5,490 bases of DNA. Source: JAFGED01 sp964551295. Its GTDB lineage: Bacteria; Chloroflexota; Anaerolineae; B4-G1. Where the stretch lies: NCBI GenBank assembly GCA_964551295.1, contig CAZKDJ010000254.1, positions 1-5,490 of the forward strand, written 5' to 3'. Shown in pieces: positions 5,446 to 5,490 of this stretch. The position numbers and the translations under genes were made by a program. The notes under the pieces were generated by a model that searched no databases, was not told the origin of the DNA, and worked only from the letters and a program-made list of their open reading frames with translations. How positions within the stretch are numbered: position 1 is the stretch's first letter; the number at the start of each line of letters is the position of its first letter.

Positions 5446-5490
5446 CAGTAGATCCAAATTCTTGGTGTGCACATGTGCGTGTTGATGAAA
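5446..5490. mobile_element. MITE-like element, copy 2 (left end only, continues past window)
   Basis: The first 45 bp are identical to the start of copy 1 (5024-5068) and in the same orientation; with flanking bases the match spans 47 bp (5444-5490 against 5022-5068). The five bases before it are AGTCT (5441-5445), a candidate target duplication whose partner would lie outside the window. It borders piece A of the acyltransferase remnant. Confidence 0.85.

Larger units (their letters stand above)
4704..5490 (-). pseudogene. Membrane acyltransferase (acyltransferase_3 family), C-terminal half, interrupted
   Basis: Acyltransferase_3 proteins are multi-span membrane enzymes that acylate sugars and other cell-surface groups. 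What remains here is the C-terminal half, in three frames. Piece A (5440-5173) has hydrophobic spans and MFLHYPVFVMGILAHRFG, matching the 'FLLGM' region. Piece B (5018 to about 4850) has ISGIIFGLWISSWW and the family-typical STGSYAVYLYHRPILDSLL. Piece C (about 4850-4704) gives the last membrane span IAIFPLLLVVVLFIGYAIQLLEKRIRR. A 144-bp element with a 5-bp target duplication separates A and B, and removing 149 bp rejoins them in frame (ECAPS-LAMMITM). B and C are separated by a one-base-type frameshift. Another copy of the element lies upstream of A. The N-terminal catalytic region is outside the window. Base composition is lower in GC than in the genes to the left, hinting at acquisition, as is common for surface-polymer genes. 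Confidence 0.78.

Overview
This looks like a fragment of a bacterial chromosome of moderately high GC. Every convincing gene lies on the minus strand, so transcription runs from the right edge of the window to the left. The mix of genes suggests an environmental bacterium, possibly Chloroflexota: TPR proteins of the 'ALAIAREVGDR' type, a thyA-type synthase beside a C_GCAxxG_C_C redox protein, and abundant small palindromic repeats. This assignment is inference only; nothing here fixes the phylum.

Right-hand region (about 4704-5490): a lower-GC, decaying gene for a membrane acyltransferase of the acyltransferase_3 type. A 144-bp MITE-like element with 12-bp terminal inverted repeats and an exact 5-bp target duplication (AGACT/AGTCT) splits it. 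Removing the element and one duplicate restores the frame. A second copy in the same orientation begins at 5446 and runs off the window. A further frameshift lies near the gene's 3' end.

Middle region (about 1822-4620): a compact run of five genes with short gaps or overlaps. In order of transcription they are a VOC/glyoxalase-fold protein, a HAD phosphatase-like hydrolase with no ordinary start codon (ATC is proposed), a C_GCAxxG_C_C redox-type protein, a ThyA-type thymidylate synthase overlapping it by GTGA, and a conserved-looking protein of unknown function. The last protein's C-terminus runs into a REP-like hairpin.

Left-hand region (1-1777): a TPR gene broken by a roughly 104-bp element. 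The element is made of two inverted REP-like hairpins, each with a 5' GTAG, and excising it restores the reading frame. Downstream come an HD-domain hydrolase of the SpoT/MESH1 type and hisF, whose Shine-Dalgarno sequence overlaps the HD stop codon. hisF leaves the window at its 3' side after 188 codons.

The genes do not form one pathway. Histidine synthesis (hisF), dTMP synthesis (thymidylate synthase) and possible alarmone turnover (HD protein) are the recognisable functions. The strongest unusual signals are two unrelated classes of small non-autonomous element caught inside coding sequences, where the broken frames allow the insertions to be dated relative to the genes and their edges to be defined.
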